From Oscillospiraceae bacterium (lineage in GTDB: Bacteria > Bacillota > Clostridia > Oscillospirales > Oscillospiraceae), in the NCBI GenBank assembly GCA_017405865.1, contig JAFQZN010000047.1, forward strand, positions 1-37,179: 37,179 nucleotides of DNA. The letters are read 5' to 3'. The notes beneath the pieces were generated by a model, which saw nothing but the letters and a program-made list of their open reading frames with translations, was not told the origin of the DNA and did not search any database. Made by a program: the position numbers and the translations under genes. Within the stretch, counting starts at the first letter, position 1; every line of letters starts with the position of its first letter. Below, piece by piece: positions 1 through 7,044 of this stretch.

Positions 1-40
1 TCCGTAACCGTCGAAAAAGAGTATCGTATTCCACCGCGCC

Positions 41-69
41 TGTCATTGCGAGGTTTGCGGAGCAAACCG
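41..69. repeat. Small hairpin repeat of the GTCATTGCGAGG type
   Basis: The segment opens with TGTCATTGCGAGG and contains a perfect 7-bp hairpin, GGTTTGC (52-58) and GCAAACC (62-68), around a GGA loop. From memory, sequences starting GTCATTGCGAGG followed by a small GC hairpin are frequent interspersed intergenic repeats in many bacteria. It directly abuts the module at 73-128. The last bases of the window (37169-37179, TTGCGAAGCAA) form a similar small hairpin. Bases 1-40 and 129-177 of this gene-free region hold nothing I recognise. Confidence 0.55.
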
Positions 70-72
70 TGG

Positions 73-128
73 CTGCGCAGCCGTTGGCGGCTTGCCGCCT
101 TACGGATGCGGCGTACCCCTTGCGGGTG
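73..128. repeat. 56-bp hairpin module, copy 1
   Basis: This segment matches 201-257 with five substitutions and a one-base indel. It folds into two small hairpins: GGCGGC (86-91) with GCCGCC (94-99), and GTACCC (113-118) with GGGTGC (124-129, one wobble pair). A short palindrome, GGCTGCGCAGCC, lies at 71-82. Differences from copy 2 keep the stems paired. It has no coding look and is not near any start codon. It is a modular intergenic repeat of unknown role. Confidence 0.7.
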
Positions 129-177
129 CAATCTGTCCCTATAGGTTTAGGAAGAGGTAAAATTTATTGAATATTTC

Positions 178-319
178 GACTTACTGCGCAACTCACGACC
201 CTGCACAGCCGTTGACGGCTTTGCCGTCTTACGGATGTGGCGTACCCCTTGCGGGTATACCGTACCTATGTACGCCGACGGTCGTGAGTTGCTTGTCTTC
301 CGAACCTTTTGACAGCCTG
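178..319 (-). repeat. Interspersed palindromic repeat, left copy, with 57-bp insertion
   Basis: Read on the minus strand this matches 37077-37161 nearly base for base, so the two copies are inverted with respect to the window. The core is a 13-bp perfect inverted repeat, GCAACTCACGACC (188-200) and GGTCGTGAGTTGC (280-292), with an inner CGTAC/GTACG-type stem. In this copy 57 bp (201-257) are inserted exactly at the inner edge of the left arm; the right copy lacks them. The repeat begins five bases after the stop of the minus-strand gene ending at 325, the same orientation relative to transcription as the right copy has after mnmG. Confidence 0.85.
201..257. repeat. 57-bp hairpin module, copy 2 (nested)
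   Basis: This is the insertion inside the palindromic repeat 178-319. It is related to 73-128. Stem GACGGC (214-219)/GCCGTC (223-228) keeps pairing although both strands differ from copy 1 (G-C replaced by A-T). The stem GTACCC (242-247)/GGGTAT (253-258) also stays paired, with a wobble pair replaced by T-A. Paired changes in both stems suggest that the folded form matters. Confidence 0.7.
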
Positions 320-324
320 CTTTT

Positions 325-801
325 TCATGACTCCTTCACGAGCTTGCCCGTCATATGCTCGGGCGTCAGCGCGAGGCACTGCACACGCGAAAGCGCGTGT
401 GCCAGCTCCCGCTTTAAGTAATCTTCATCGTCCGTAAACTTTCGGCACAGTGCAGTGCAGACCGTCTTTGCCTTCTCCTCGTCGGCGACGAGGGAAATCC
501 TGCCGAATACGACGACGCTTTTCACGTGCAGCGCCCACTCGCCTTCTTCGCGGAAGCCCCGGTCATAAACGGTGTAGCAGACCTTGTCGTTCCTTTGCAT
601 CAGGTCGATTTTCTGTCCTTCCCTTGCACCGTGAAAATACAGCTTCCCGTCTTCCTCACAGTACCAATGGTTCATTGGAATGCCGTAAGGATAGCCATCC
701 TCGCCGATCATCGACAGCACGCCTCTGGTTTCTGTTTTCAGGACTGCAAGACACGCTTCCTCTGAAAGCTGCTGCCGGAATCTTCTCATTTTTCTGAACA
801 T
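325..801 (-). CDS. Pyridoxamine 5'-phosphate oxidase-like FMN-binding protein (Nim-type)
   Basis: The 158-residue product looks like the FMN-binding split-barrel family, close to the Nim (nitroimidazole reductase) branch. The N-terminal part reads as in that family: a short helix (RQQLSEEACLAVL), then the strand GVLSMIGEDGYPYGIPMNHW, then KLYFHGAREGQKIDLM. Such proteins bind FMN or another flavin and reduce small substrates in the cytoplasm; the substrate here cannot be told. The start at 801 is supported by AAGGGG six bases upstream; an internal Met at codon 5 lacks such support. It is the last gene of a likely lysozyme-SDR-ppa run, 61 bp after ppa, and the gap holds a 30-bp inverted-repeat relic (834-863). 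The palindromic repeat begins just past its stop. Confidence 0.75.
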   Translation of the reverse strand: MFRKMRRFRQQLSEEACLAVLKTETRGVLSMIGEDGYPYGIPMNHWYCEEDGKLYFHGAREGQKIDLMQRNDKVCYTVYDRGFREEGEWALHVKSVVVFGRISLVADEEKAKTVCTALCRKFTDDEDYLKRELAHALSRVQCLALTPEHMTGKLVKES

Positions 802-833
802 GCTTTTCCCCTTACATTCGGTTCTGCCGAGTC

Positions 834-863
834 ATACTAAAGTTCGATAATTGAATTTAGTAT
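834..863. repeat. 30-bp inverted-repeat relic related to the 14796-14947 element
   Basis: Perfect 8-bp ends, ATACTAAA and TTTAGTAT, flank a short centre. The left half resembles the left end of the long hairpin array (ATACTAGACTTCGATAA) and the right half resembles its right end (TTGAATTTTAGTAT). This looks like that element with the middle removed. Its last base is the first base of the ppa stop codon (863-865), so it abuts the 3' end of ppa and lies upstream of the FMN gene. No target-site duplication is evident. Confidence 0.55.
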
Positions 864-1354
864 CAGTTCTGCTTTGCAAGATACCTCGCCCTGCATTCCT
901 CGATGATCTGCAGGGCGGCCTGCTTGCCGTGATACCTGCCCGTCGTGACCTCGACCTTTTGCAGGACCTTGTAGTTGTCGAAGAAATTTCTGATTTCCTT
1001 CAGGATGAAGTCGGGCAGCTCGTCCAGATCATGATAGTCGGCGTATCTGGGATCGCAGTCCACGACGGAGATCAGCTTATAATCGGTCTTGCCGCCGTCC
1101 GTCATTTCAAGATAGCCCAGCACTCTCGCCGGAACGTAGCAGCCGGGAAAGGTCGGGTTGTCGCAGATCACGAGAATATCCAGCGGATCGCCGTCCGGCG
1201 CAAGGGTCTTCTCGATGATCCCATACTCCGCAGGGTAAACCATGGACGCGTACAAAACTCTGTCCAGCTTGATCTTCCCCGTCTTTTCGTCCACCTCGTA
1301 TTTGTTCTTGGAATGCAGCGGGATTTCGATCATAGCCTCTACCGTATTGCTCAT
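863..1354 (-). CDS. ppa: Inorganic pyrophosphatase, family I
   Basis: Soluble family I pyrophosphatase hydrolyses pyrophosphate to phosphate, pulling biosynthetic reactions forward in the cytoplasm. The family signature DGDPLDILV is present, with supporting motifs YPAEYGII, the Lys-rich KTGKIKLDR strand, and DPRYADYHDLDELP. The start is taken at ATG 1354 (MSNTVEAM) because AAAGGAGA precedes it at good spacing. A longer reading from 1402 would overlap the upstream SDR and lacks this support. The resulting 163 residues are close to the usual family length. The gene starts 13 bp after the SDR stop, so the two are probably co-transcribed. Confidence 0.93.
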   Translation of the reverse strand: MSNTVEAMIEIPLHSKNKYEVDEKTGKIKLDRVLYASMVYPAEYGIIEKTLAPDGDPLDILVICDNPTFPGCYVPARVLGYLEMTDGGKTDYKLISVVDCDPRYADYHDLDELPDFILKEIRNFFDNYKVLQKVEVTTGRYHGKQAALQIIEECRARYLAKQN

Positions 1355-1367
1355 CGATGCTCTCCTT

Positions 1368-2168
1368 TCATTGCTTCGATTGCAAAATCTTTCGTATTGC
1401 AAAGGTCTGCCACCTTGGCGGCAGCACGCTCCACAGTCGCAGCAGCGGATTCCGGTTGACGTTGTAGACGTATTTCGGTCTTCTCGCCGTCAGCGCGCGG
1501 ATTGCCGTTTTCGCTATTTTTTGCGGCGGAATATTCTTGGATTCCACGCGGTTGACGATGCTTTTGAACCTTTCGGCATTATACGAATAATAGCGGGTGT
1601 TTGCGGTGAACGCGTCCAGTTCCCTTGTGGAATCGGAAAGCAGCCCCGTCTTCACCGCGCCGGGGCGGATCACACAGACGCCGACGCCGAGCAGCTGCAG
1701 CTCCATCCGCAGCGATTCGGCGTATTTTTCCAGCGCGGTCTTTGTGATCGCGTAGATGCCGGTGAACGGCAGCGGCGTCAGGGGCGCAAGCTCGCTCGAC
1801 GTCAGGACGATGCGGCTGCCCTTTTTCAGCAGCGGCAGGAATTCCCTGCTCACCCTGTACGCGCCGAAGAGATTGATATGAAATATCTCGGTAAAACGCT
1901 CCTCGCTCATTTCCACGAGCGAATCGAGCCTGTAGATCCCCGCAAAGTGGAGGATCGCATACAATTTGTCGGTCTGCGATCGGACAAATTCATACGCGCG
2001 CCTGACGCTTTCGCCGTCCGTCACGTCCGCTTCCACCGGGATGATATTCCCTTCCGCTTCTCTGACGGTTTTGTCAAGTGCGAAAACGGTATATCCGCGT
2101 TCGGACAGTGTCTTTGCCGTCGCATAGCCCATCCCGCCGTATGCGCCTGTAATCAAAATGCAGCACAT
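1368..2168 (-). CDS. Short-chain dehydrogenase/reductase
   Basis: A 266-residue SDR with a classical N-terminal nucleotide site, TGAYGGMG (residues 7-14). The later motif HFAG stands where NNAG is usual, followed by the catalytic Ser region (LTSSE) and the YxxxK pair in YAITK. The long C-terminal part is rich in Arg and Tyr and resembles SDRs acting on larger or lipid-like substrates. It would use NAD(P)H to reduce a carbonyl; the substrate is unknown. It lies 30 bp after the lysozyme gene and 13 bp before ppa, consistent with one operon. The HFAG variant is common enough in divergent SDRs that I would not call it inactive. Confidence 0.85.
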   Translation of the reverse strand: MCCILITGAYGGMGYATAKTLSERGYTVFALDKTVREAEGNIIPVEADVTDGESVRRAYEFVRSQTDKLYAILHFAGIYRLDSLVEMSEERFTEIFHINLFGAYRVSREFLPLLKKGSRIVLTSSELAPLTPLPFTGIYAITKTALEKYAESLRMELQLLGVGVCVIRPGAVKTGLLSDSTRELDAFTANTRYYSYNAERFKSIVNRVESKNIPPQKIAKTAIRALTARRPKYVYNVNRNPLLRLWSVLPPRWQTFAIRKILQSKQ

Positions 2169-2198
2169 GATCCTTCGTCTCCCTCTTCCGCTTCCGAT

Positions 2199-3029
2199 TT
2201 ACGGGAAAATCAAATCCATATCGACCGAAGTTTCAATGCCCGGCAGCCTGCCCGCATCGGTATACTGCAGGCAGTCATAGCGGTAGCGGAAAGTCGGATT
2301 GTCGCCGTATTCCGCGAGCCACAGCTCATACCTCTGCAGACGGACAAAGTCGAGATACGCATAGCCCTGATCCTGATTGAAATAAACGCCGGGCGTGTAA
2401 CCCTGCAGGCGCACTGCCTCGCAGAATGCCTCGCAGCAATCCGTCAGCGGGAGCGTGCCGGGATCTTCGATCCTCGACTCACCTGCGATCTGCTCCCAGT
2501 CATAGTAGACCGGAAGCTCCAGCGGCTCGCCGTCCAGAAGCTCCAGGACGAACCTTGCCTCCTCGGCTGCCTCCTCGACCGTCAGCGCCTGCGAGAAGAA
2601 ATACACGCCGACCTTCAGTCCGGCTTCCTTTGCGCCGTTGAGATTGTCCCAAAACAGCTCGTCGGCATATAACTGCCCCTTGGTCGAGCCACGATAGCCC
2701 GCGCGAATGATCGCGAAGGTCACGCCCGCATCCGCCACCTGTTCCCAGTCGATCAGGCCCTGATGCGTGGAAACGTCGATGCCCAGCGCCGCACCGGGAT
2801 AGTGCAGAACGCCGTCCTCCATATAAAAATCCTCCGGGTCGCGCTCGTTTCGCGCCGCAGTTTCCTCCGTCGGCTCGGTCGGCGCGTCAGCAGGCCTCTC
2901 CTGCTCCGTTCGAGCAAGGCAGGATTGCAGCAGCCAGCCCATCAGCACGGTGAAGATCACCGCAGCGAGTGAGGTGAAGATGATCACCCGCGCATTATTC
3001 GGTTTTTTCTTTTTCCGTTTCTTTGCCAT
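2199..3029 (-). CDS. Membrane-anchored GH25 lysozyme-like muramidase
   Basis: The protein (276 residues) starts with a Lys-rich stretch, a membrane segment around residues 14-34 and a Pro/Glu/Thr-rich linker. A GH25 domain follows to the C-terminus. Family hallmarks are GIDVSTHQG with Asp85, the YYDWEQ strand carrying Asp177 and Glu179 (predicted catalytic), and the terminal VDMDLIF. GH25 enzymes cut the beta-1,4 bond between MurNAc and GlcNAc in peptidoglycan. The anchor and absence of phage genes nearby suggest a host cell-wall remodelling enzyme rather than an endolysin. A good promoter (3053-3081) lies directly upstream, divergent from that of the CapA-like gene. Confidence 0.9.
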   Translation of the reverse strand: MAKKRKKKKPNNARVIIFTSLAAVIFTVLMGWLLQSCLARTEQERPADAPTEPTEETAARNERDPEDFYMEDGVLHYPGAALGIDVSTHQGLIDWEQVADAGVTFAIIRAGYRGSTKGQLYADELFWDNLNGAKEAGLKVGVYFFSQALTVEEAAEEARFVLELLDGEPLELPVYYDWEQIAGESRIEDPGTLPLTDCCEAFCEAVRLQGYTPGVYFNQDQGYAYLDFVRLQRYELWLAEYGDNPTFRYRYDCLQYTDAGRLPGIETSVDMDLIFP

Positions 3030-3052
3030 AAGCGACCGCCTTTCCTGCTGCC

Positions 3053-3081
3053 ATTATACCACATTCGTCAATCCCTGTCGA
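3053..3081 (-). promoter_or_regulatory. Sigma-A-type promoter for the lysozyme operon
   Basis: On the minus strand the -35 is TCGACA (3076-3081) and the -10 is TATAAT (3053-3058), separated by 17 bp. It stands just upstream of the lysozyme start at 3029. It is back to back with the promoter at 3090-3118. Confidence 0.75.
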
Positions 3082-3089
3082 AAAAAGAC

Positions 3090-3118
3090 TTGTCTATGCG
3101 GATTTTTTATAGTACAAT
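3090..3118 (+). promoter_or_regulatory. Sigma-A-type promoter for the CapA-like gene
   Basis: The -35 is TTGTCT (3090-3095) and the -10 is TACAAT (3113-3118), with 17 bp between them. Transcription would begin near 3125, leaving a leader of about 25 bases that contains the GGAGG ribosome site at 3136-3140. Confidence 0.75.
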
Positions 3119-3148
3119 AGATTGACTATCGATTTGGAGGTCTTCCGA

Positions 3149-4333
3149 TTGACGAAACAACTGCGCAGAGGGACTGCGGTTCTTCTGCTTCTGACGGTGC
3201 TCTGTCTGCTGGTCGCCTGCGATGATCAGCGGCTTTCCGATGACCCCGTGCCGACAGAGACGGATCAAAACGCCACGGTGCGCATCTCCGCCGTCGGAGA
3301 TATTTATTTGAGCGAGGATCAGATCGAGGACGCGCGGCTGGCAGACGGCTCGTACAATTTCATGCCGCAGTTTTCCGACGTGTACGCCGCGCTTTCCAAG
3401 GCCGACCTGACCATCGGCAATTTTGAAGGAAACTTTGCCGGCGCGCCCTACGGGCAGGAGCATGGCAGCTACCCGGACGAATTTGCCGTGGCGTTGAACG
3501 ACGCGGGCTTCGATCTCCTGCAGACGGCCAATTCCTTCAGCATCTACAACGGTCTTGCGGGTCTTCGGCGCACCAAGGACGTGATCGAAAACAACGGCAT
3601 GCTCTGCAGCGGCACCTACCGCGACGCTTCCGAGCGGAGCGACGGGCAGGTCACAGTCTTTGAATTCAACGGCATCCGCGTCGCCGTTCTCTCCTTCACG
3701 AAGGGCTTGGGCGGCATGAGCCTGCCGTCGGGCGAGGAATATTGCGTGGATCTGCTCTACACGGACTATGCAGACGACTACGAGGAGATTGACGAGGCGG
3801 GTATCACCGCCGCCATCGACAAGGCAAAGCGTGAGGATCCCGACGTGATCATCGCCATGGTGCATTGGGGCAGTGAGAACGTCCTCGAGGTCAGCAAGCG
3901 GCAGGAGCAGATCGCCGATCTGATGTTCCACAACGGTGTGGACGCGATCCTCGGCTCGCACCCGCATTTGGTCGCCAAGGTCGAGCAGCGCACCGTGCGC
4001 ATGGACGACGGCTCGCGCAAGAACGTCCTGATCGCCTACAGTCTCGGCGACTTCTGCAAGGTCAGCCGCGGACAGACCAACATGTCGCCGATCCTGAACC
4101 TCGTCTTCACCCGCGACGCCTTCTCCGGCGAGACGACACTGACCGGCGTGAGCTGCTCCAGCGTCGCCGTCATGGACAACGGCGAGGAGGCGCCGGATCG
4201 CTACACGATTCTCGACGCGGACAACGCGATCGCGCTTTACGAGGGCAACTACTACGACCGCATCACGTGGGATCTGTATCAGTCCCTCCTGTCCAAGCGG
4301 GAGTATCTGCTTTCCGTAATAGGATTAAGTTAA
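3149..4333 (+). CDS. CapA-family (PGA_cap) metallophosphatase-like lipoprotein
   Basis: I place the start at TTG 3149, eight bases after GGAGG (3136-3140); a TTG at 3122 is upstream of that site and lies at the predicted transcription start. The product (394 residues) then begins with a lipoprotein signal ending LLVAC, lipidated Cys24. The rest fits the CapA fold, a calcineurin-like metallophosphatase relative: AVGDIYL, TIGNFEGN, HWGSE, GSHPHL and YSLGDF supply the metal-binding Asp, Asn and His residues. CapA proteins take part in poly-gamma-glutamate capsule export in Bacillus, but many clostridial members are uncharacterised surface lipoproteins. No capB/capC partners are nearby, so a capsule role is not shown. 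Confidence 0.88.
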   Translation: MTKQLRRGTAVLLLLTVLCLLVACDDQRLSDDPVPTETDQNATVRISAVGDIYLSEDQIEDARLADGSYNFMPQFSDVYAALSKADLTIGNFEGNFAGAPYGQEHGSYPDEFAVALNDAGFDLLQTANSFSIYNGLAGLRRTKDVIENNGMLCSGTYRDASERSDGQVTVFEFNGIRVAVLSFTKGLGGMSLPSGEEYCVDLLYTDYADDYEEIDEAGITAAIDKAKREDPDVIIAMVHWGSENVLEVSKRQEQIADLMFHNGVDAILGSHPHLVAKVEQRTVRMDDGSRKNVLIAYSLGDFCKVSRGQTNMSPILNLVFTRDAFSGETTLTGVSCSSVAVMDNGEEAPDRYTILDADNAIALYEGNYYDRITWDLYQSLLSKREYLLSVIGLS

Positions 4334-4338
4334 GACAG

Positions 4339-4372
4339 AAAAAACGCTTCCGATCAAATCGGAAGCGTTTTT
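4339..4372. terminator. Bidirectional rho-independent terminator
   Basis: A perfect 15-bp stem, AAAAACGCTTCCGAT (4340-4354) and ATCGGAAGCGTTTTT (4358-4372), with a CAA loop. It is A-rich on the left and T-rich on the right, so it can end both the CapA-like gene (plus) and the convergent zinc-ribbon gene (minus). Confidence 0.92.
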
Positions 4373-4390
4373 CTTGATGTTGAAGATGGA

Positions 4391-4669
4391 TTAGCCGTTC
4401 TCGCGCATCTTTGCGAAGCACTCGCTGCAGTACACGGGACGGTCGGTCTTCGGCTCGAACGGGACGCGAGCTTCGCCGCCGCAGTTCGCGCAGACAGCAG
4501 TGAAATACTCTCTCGGGCTGCGAGCAGCGTTCTTGCGAGCGTCACGGCAGGCCTTGCAGCGCTGGGGCTCATTCTGGAAGCCTCTCTCCGCATAGAACTC
4601 CTGCTCACCGGCGGTGAACACGAACTCGGCGCCGCACTCCTTACAAACTAAGGTCTTGTCTTCGAACAT
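4391..4669 (-). CDS. Small four-CxxC zinc-ribbon protein
   Basis: The 92-residue product has four CxxC pairs: Cys9/12, Cys38/41, Cys60/63 and Cys81/84. These could bind two zinc ions as two ribbons. The first half (KTLVCKECGAEFVFTAGEQEF, with CKAC later) matches the probable zinc-ribbon proteins widespread in Clostridia. The second half resembles the CxxC-x17-CxxC domain, here with 17 residues between pairs. Function is unknown; nucleic-acid binding is a guess. It has its own near-consensus promoter covered by a palindrome (4811-4830) and a leader of about 120 bases. AGAGAGG precedes the start. It converges on the CapA-like gene and shares its terminator. Confidence 0.85.
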   Translation of the reverse strand: MFEDKTLVCKECGAEFVFTAGEQEFYAERGFQNEPQRCKACRDARKNAARSPREYFTAVCANCGGEARVPFEPKTDRPVYCSECFAKMRENG

Positions 4670-4796
4670 TTTTGCTTTACCTCTCTTGATAAGTGATTTG
4701 CCCTGACGGTATCCATCAAAATAGTTGCTGGTTCTACACAGGGTTGGAATATTGCGAACGGCTTTTCGCCGATAACGCCAAAAAAGGATTATGATT

Positions 4797-4824
4797 ATTA
4801 TATCATTTGGTTAGTGTTTGTCAA
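4797..4824 (-). promoter_or_regulatory. Near-consensus sigma-A promoter for the zinc-ribbon gene
   Basis: On the minus strand the -35 is TTGACA (4819-4824) and the -10 is TATAAT (4797-4802), both perfect, with a 16-bp spacer. It implies a leader of about 120 bases before the start at 4669. The leader contains a small CGGC/GCCG stem but nothing I recognise as a riboswitch. Confidence 0.85.
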
Positions 4825-4830
4825 CACTAA
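4811..4830. promoter_or_regulatory. Candidate operator palindrome over the -35
   Basis: TTAGTGTT (4811-4818) and AACACTAA (4823-4830) form a perfect 8-bp inverted repeat around TGTC. The -35 hexamer (4819-4824) sits in its centre, the position expected for a repressor site. I do not recognise the motif as belonging to a known regulator. Confidence 0.5.
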
Positions 4831-4897
4831 ATATAACAATTATTTCCAATTGTCAAATATTTGTGCATTTTTCACGGTTTTCGGCGGTCATTTTCAT

Positions 4898-5935
4898 TCA
4901 AAAAGACAACTGATCCCCCGTATCGTTCTTAAGATGCAGATGATCGTAGGCCAGCTGCGTTACGCAGCGGCCGCGCGGGGTACGGGTGAGAAAGCCGATC
5001 TGCATCAGATACGGCTCGTAGACGTCCTCCAGCGTAACCGCCTCCTCGCCGATCGTGGCGGCAAGGGTCTCCAAGCCGACGGGACCGCCGTGGTAATAGC
5101 TGATGATGGCAGACAGCATCCTGCGGTCGGTTGCATCCAGACCCAGCTTGTCCACCTCCAGCTTGCTCAACGCGTGATCCGCAGCCTCCTTTGTGATCAC
5201 GCCGTCATAGTAGATCTGTGCAAAGTCGCGGACGCGGCGCAGCATGCGGTTGGCAATGCGCGGCGTGCCGCGGCTGCGGGAGGCAAGCTCCATCGCGCCG
5301 TCGGGGTCGATCTCCATGCCGAGCAGGGTCGCAGAGCGCGTGATGATGCGGCACAGCTCCTCCGGCGTGTAAAGCTCCAGACGGAAGCTCACGCCGAAGC
5401 GGTCGCGCAGCGGCGCGGACAGCTGGCCTGCGCGGGTCGTCGCGCCGATCAGCGTAAAGCGCGGCAGATCGAGGCGGATGGAATTGGCGGAGGGTCCCTT
5501 GCCTACGATGATGTCGATGGCAAAGTCCTCCATCGCGGGATAGAGAATCTCCTCCACCGCCGTGTTCAGCCGGTGGATCTCGTCGATAAAGAGGATGTCC
5601 CCTTCTCCGAGGTTGGTCAGAAGCGCGGCAAGATCGCCTGCCTTTTCGATCGCGGGGCCGGACGTGATGCGGATGTTCACGCCCATCTCGTTGGCAATGA
5701 CGCCCGCGAGGGTCGTCTTGCCCAGACCCGGCGGGCCGTAGAGCAGCACGTGGTCGAGCGGCTCGCTGCGGCGTCTGGCCGCCTCGATATAGACCGAAAG
5801 GTTTTCCTTGACCTTCTCCTGTCCGTTGTATTCGTTCAGGCGCTTCGGGCGCAGGGAGAATTCTCCGTCGTCACCGGCAGTAAAGCTCGTCGTGACGATC
5901 GGCGCGTCCATATCCTGTGAAAAATCAATACTCAT
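4898..5935 (-). CDS. ruvB: Holliday junction branch-migration helicase RuvB
   Basis: RuvB (345 residues) is the AAA+ motor that drives branch migration of Holliday junctions together with RuvA. Visible features are Walker A GPPGLGKT (residues 67-74), Walker B with DEIH (118-121), sensor region [10 protein letters not shown], the arginine-finger loop LRDRFG, and the C-terminal winged helix with RTPRGR. Length is typical. It begins four bases after ruvA and is the last gene of the ruv operon. The 228-bp gap to the zinc-ribbon start contains that gene's promoter; I see no clear terminator after ruvB. Confidence 0.97.
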   Translation of the reverse strand: MSIDFSQDMDAPIVTTSFTAGDDGEFSLRPKRLNEYNGQEKVKENLSVYIEAARRRSEPLDHVLLYGPPGLGKTTLAGVIANEMGVNIRITSGPAIEKAGDLAALLTNLGEGDILFIDEIHRLNTAVEEILYPAMEDFAIDIIVGKGPSANSIRLDLPRFTLIGATTRAGQLSAPLRDRFGVSFRLELYTPEELCRIITRSATLLGMEIDPDGAMELASRSRGTPRIANRMLRRVRDFAQIYYDGVITKEAADHALSKLEVDKLGLDATDRRMLSAIISYYHGGPVGLETLAATIGEEAVTLEDVYEPYLMQIGFLTRTPRGRCVTQLAYDHLHLKNDTGDQLSF

Positions 5936-5939
5936 GCCT

Positions 5940-6539
5940 TCACCTCATTACCATGGCGCGCAGGGCGCGGCGCACGATCTCCTCGGTCGCCATGCCCTCG
6001 GCAGGAATGCCGCGCAGGGCAGCGCCGATCTCGCTCTGGCTGTAGCCCAGCTCTGCCAGCGCAGCCTGCGCCAGCGCGAGACTGCTGCCGGAGACGGGCG
6101 CGGGCGCAGCTGCCCCGCCGGAAAGATCGACCTCCGTGACGGTGCCGAGCTTGTCCTTCAGCTCCAGAATGATGCGCTGCGCCAGCTTTTTCCCGATGCC
6201 GGGTGCGGCGGTCAGCGCCTTCTCGTCCTGCGTGACGATGGCGAGCTGGAAGCGCTCCGGCGAGGTCGCCGAGAGGATCGCCAGCGCCGCCTTCGGGCCG
6301 ACGCCGGTCACGCCGAGCAGCAGCTCAAAGCAGCGAAGCTCGTCCCTGCCGGAAAAGCCGTAAATGTCAAACGCATCCTCGCGGATATTGCAGTAGGTAT
6401 ACAGCCGCGCGGGCTGCCCGAGCCGGAGCTTGGAGAGCGTGTACGCCGTGGTGTGGCAGGCATAGCCCACCCCACCGCAGTCCACAACCGCCAGATTGCC
6501 CTCCATCAGGGCGATCTCACCGTTCAAATAATAAAACAT
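5940..6539 (-). CDS. ruvA: Holliday junction DNA-binding protein RuvA
   Basis: RuvA (199 residues) tetramers hold the Holliday junction and recruit RuvB. The N-terminal OB domain starts MFYYLNGEI. The helix-hairpin-helix region [11 protein letters not shown] and [19 protein letters not shown] follows, and the C-terminal RuvB-binding domain ends LRAMVMR. I choose ATG 6539, which gives the conserved family N-terminus. The longer frame from 6566 adds nine residues and runs into ruvC. The ribosome site AAGGAT lies within the end of ruvC, one base before which the ruvC stop falls, so the two are tightly coupled. Confidence 0.96.
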   Translation of the reverse strand: MFYYLNGEIALMEGNLAVVDCGGVGYACHTTAYTLSKLRLGQPARLYTYCNIREDAFDIYGFSGRDELRCFELLLGVTGVGPKAALAILSATSPERFQLAIVTQDEKALTAAPGIGKKLAQRIILELKDKLGTVTEVDLSGGAAAPAPVSGSSLALAQAALAELGYSQSEIGAALRGIPAEGMATEEIVRRALRAMVMR

Positions 6540-6540
6540 C

Positions 6541-7041
6541 TTATCCTTGTGATCCTTTCTTTGCAAGCAGACTCGTTGCGCTGCGCGCGTGGCACAGGGC
6601 GATCGCGATGGCGTCGGCAGCGTCGTCCGGGCGCGGGATCTTGTCCATCTTCAAAAGCCGTCGGGTCATATCCATGACCTGCCGCTTTTCCGCCTTGCCG
6701 TAGCCGACGACCGCCTGCTTGACCTGCATGGGCGTGTATTCAAACAGCGGCACGCCCGCCCGCTCGATGGCAAGCAGGATCACGCCGCGTCCGTGCGAAA
6801 CGCCGATGCCCGTCGTGATATTGTGTCCCCAGAACAGCTCCTCGACCGCCACCGCCTCCGGCTTCGTCACCTCCAGCAGCCGCGTCATATCCTCAAAGAG
6901 CATATTCAGCCGCTGCGGAAAGGGCAGCTCCGGCGGCGTCGTGACCGTGCCGTACTGCAGGAGGGAATAGCTGCCGCGATCCGCTTTGATCAGTCCAAAC
7001 CCCGTCGTCGCGTAGCCGGGGTCAATTCCCAAGATAATCAA
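6541..7041 (-). CDS. ruvC: Crossover junction endodeoxyribonuclease RuvC
   Basis: RuvC (166 residues) resolves Holliday junctions by symmetric cuts. The acidic active site is visible: Asp7 in GIDPG, Glu67/68 in AVEELF, and Asp140 and Asp143 in RPDDAADA. GHNITTGIGVSHGRGV is the expected family segment. Its stop is one base from the ruvA start, and it follows the small membrane-protein gene by three bases, so the four genes read as one operon. Confidence 0.96.
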   Translation of the reverse strand: MIILGIDPGYATTGFGLIKADRGSYSLLQYGTVTTPPELPFPQRLNMLFEDMTRLLEVTKPEAVAVEELFWGHNITTGIGVSHGRGVILLAIERAGVPLFEYTPMQVKQAVVGYGKAEKRQVMDMTRRLLKMDKIPRPDDAADAIAIALCHARSATSLLAKKGSQG

Positions 7042-7044
7042 GGT

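Noticed and set aside
73-257. CRISPR-like array at the left end
   Set aside because: Only two diverged module copies, no regular spacers and no cas genes.
167-421. 84-residue open frame over the left-end repeats
   Set aside because: It runs through two repeat units and into the antisense of the FMN gene, has no ribosome site and no protein-like pattern.
2199-3029. Prophage remnant suggested by the lysozyme gene
   Set aside because: The lysozyme is membrane anchored, has its own sigma-A promoter and no phage genes are near.
4670-4790. Riboswitch in the long leader of the zinc-ribbon gene
   Set aside because: Only a small stem is visible; no conserved riboswitch core is recognised.
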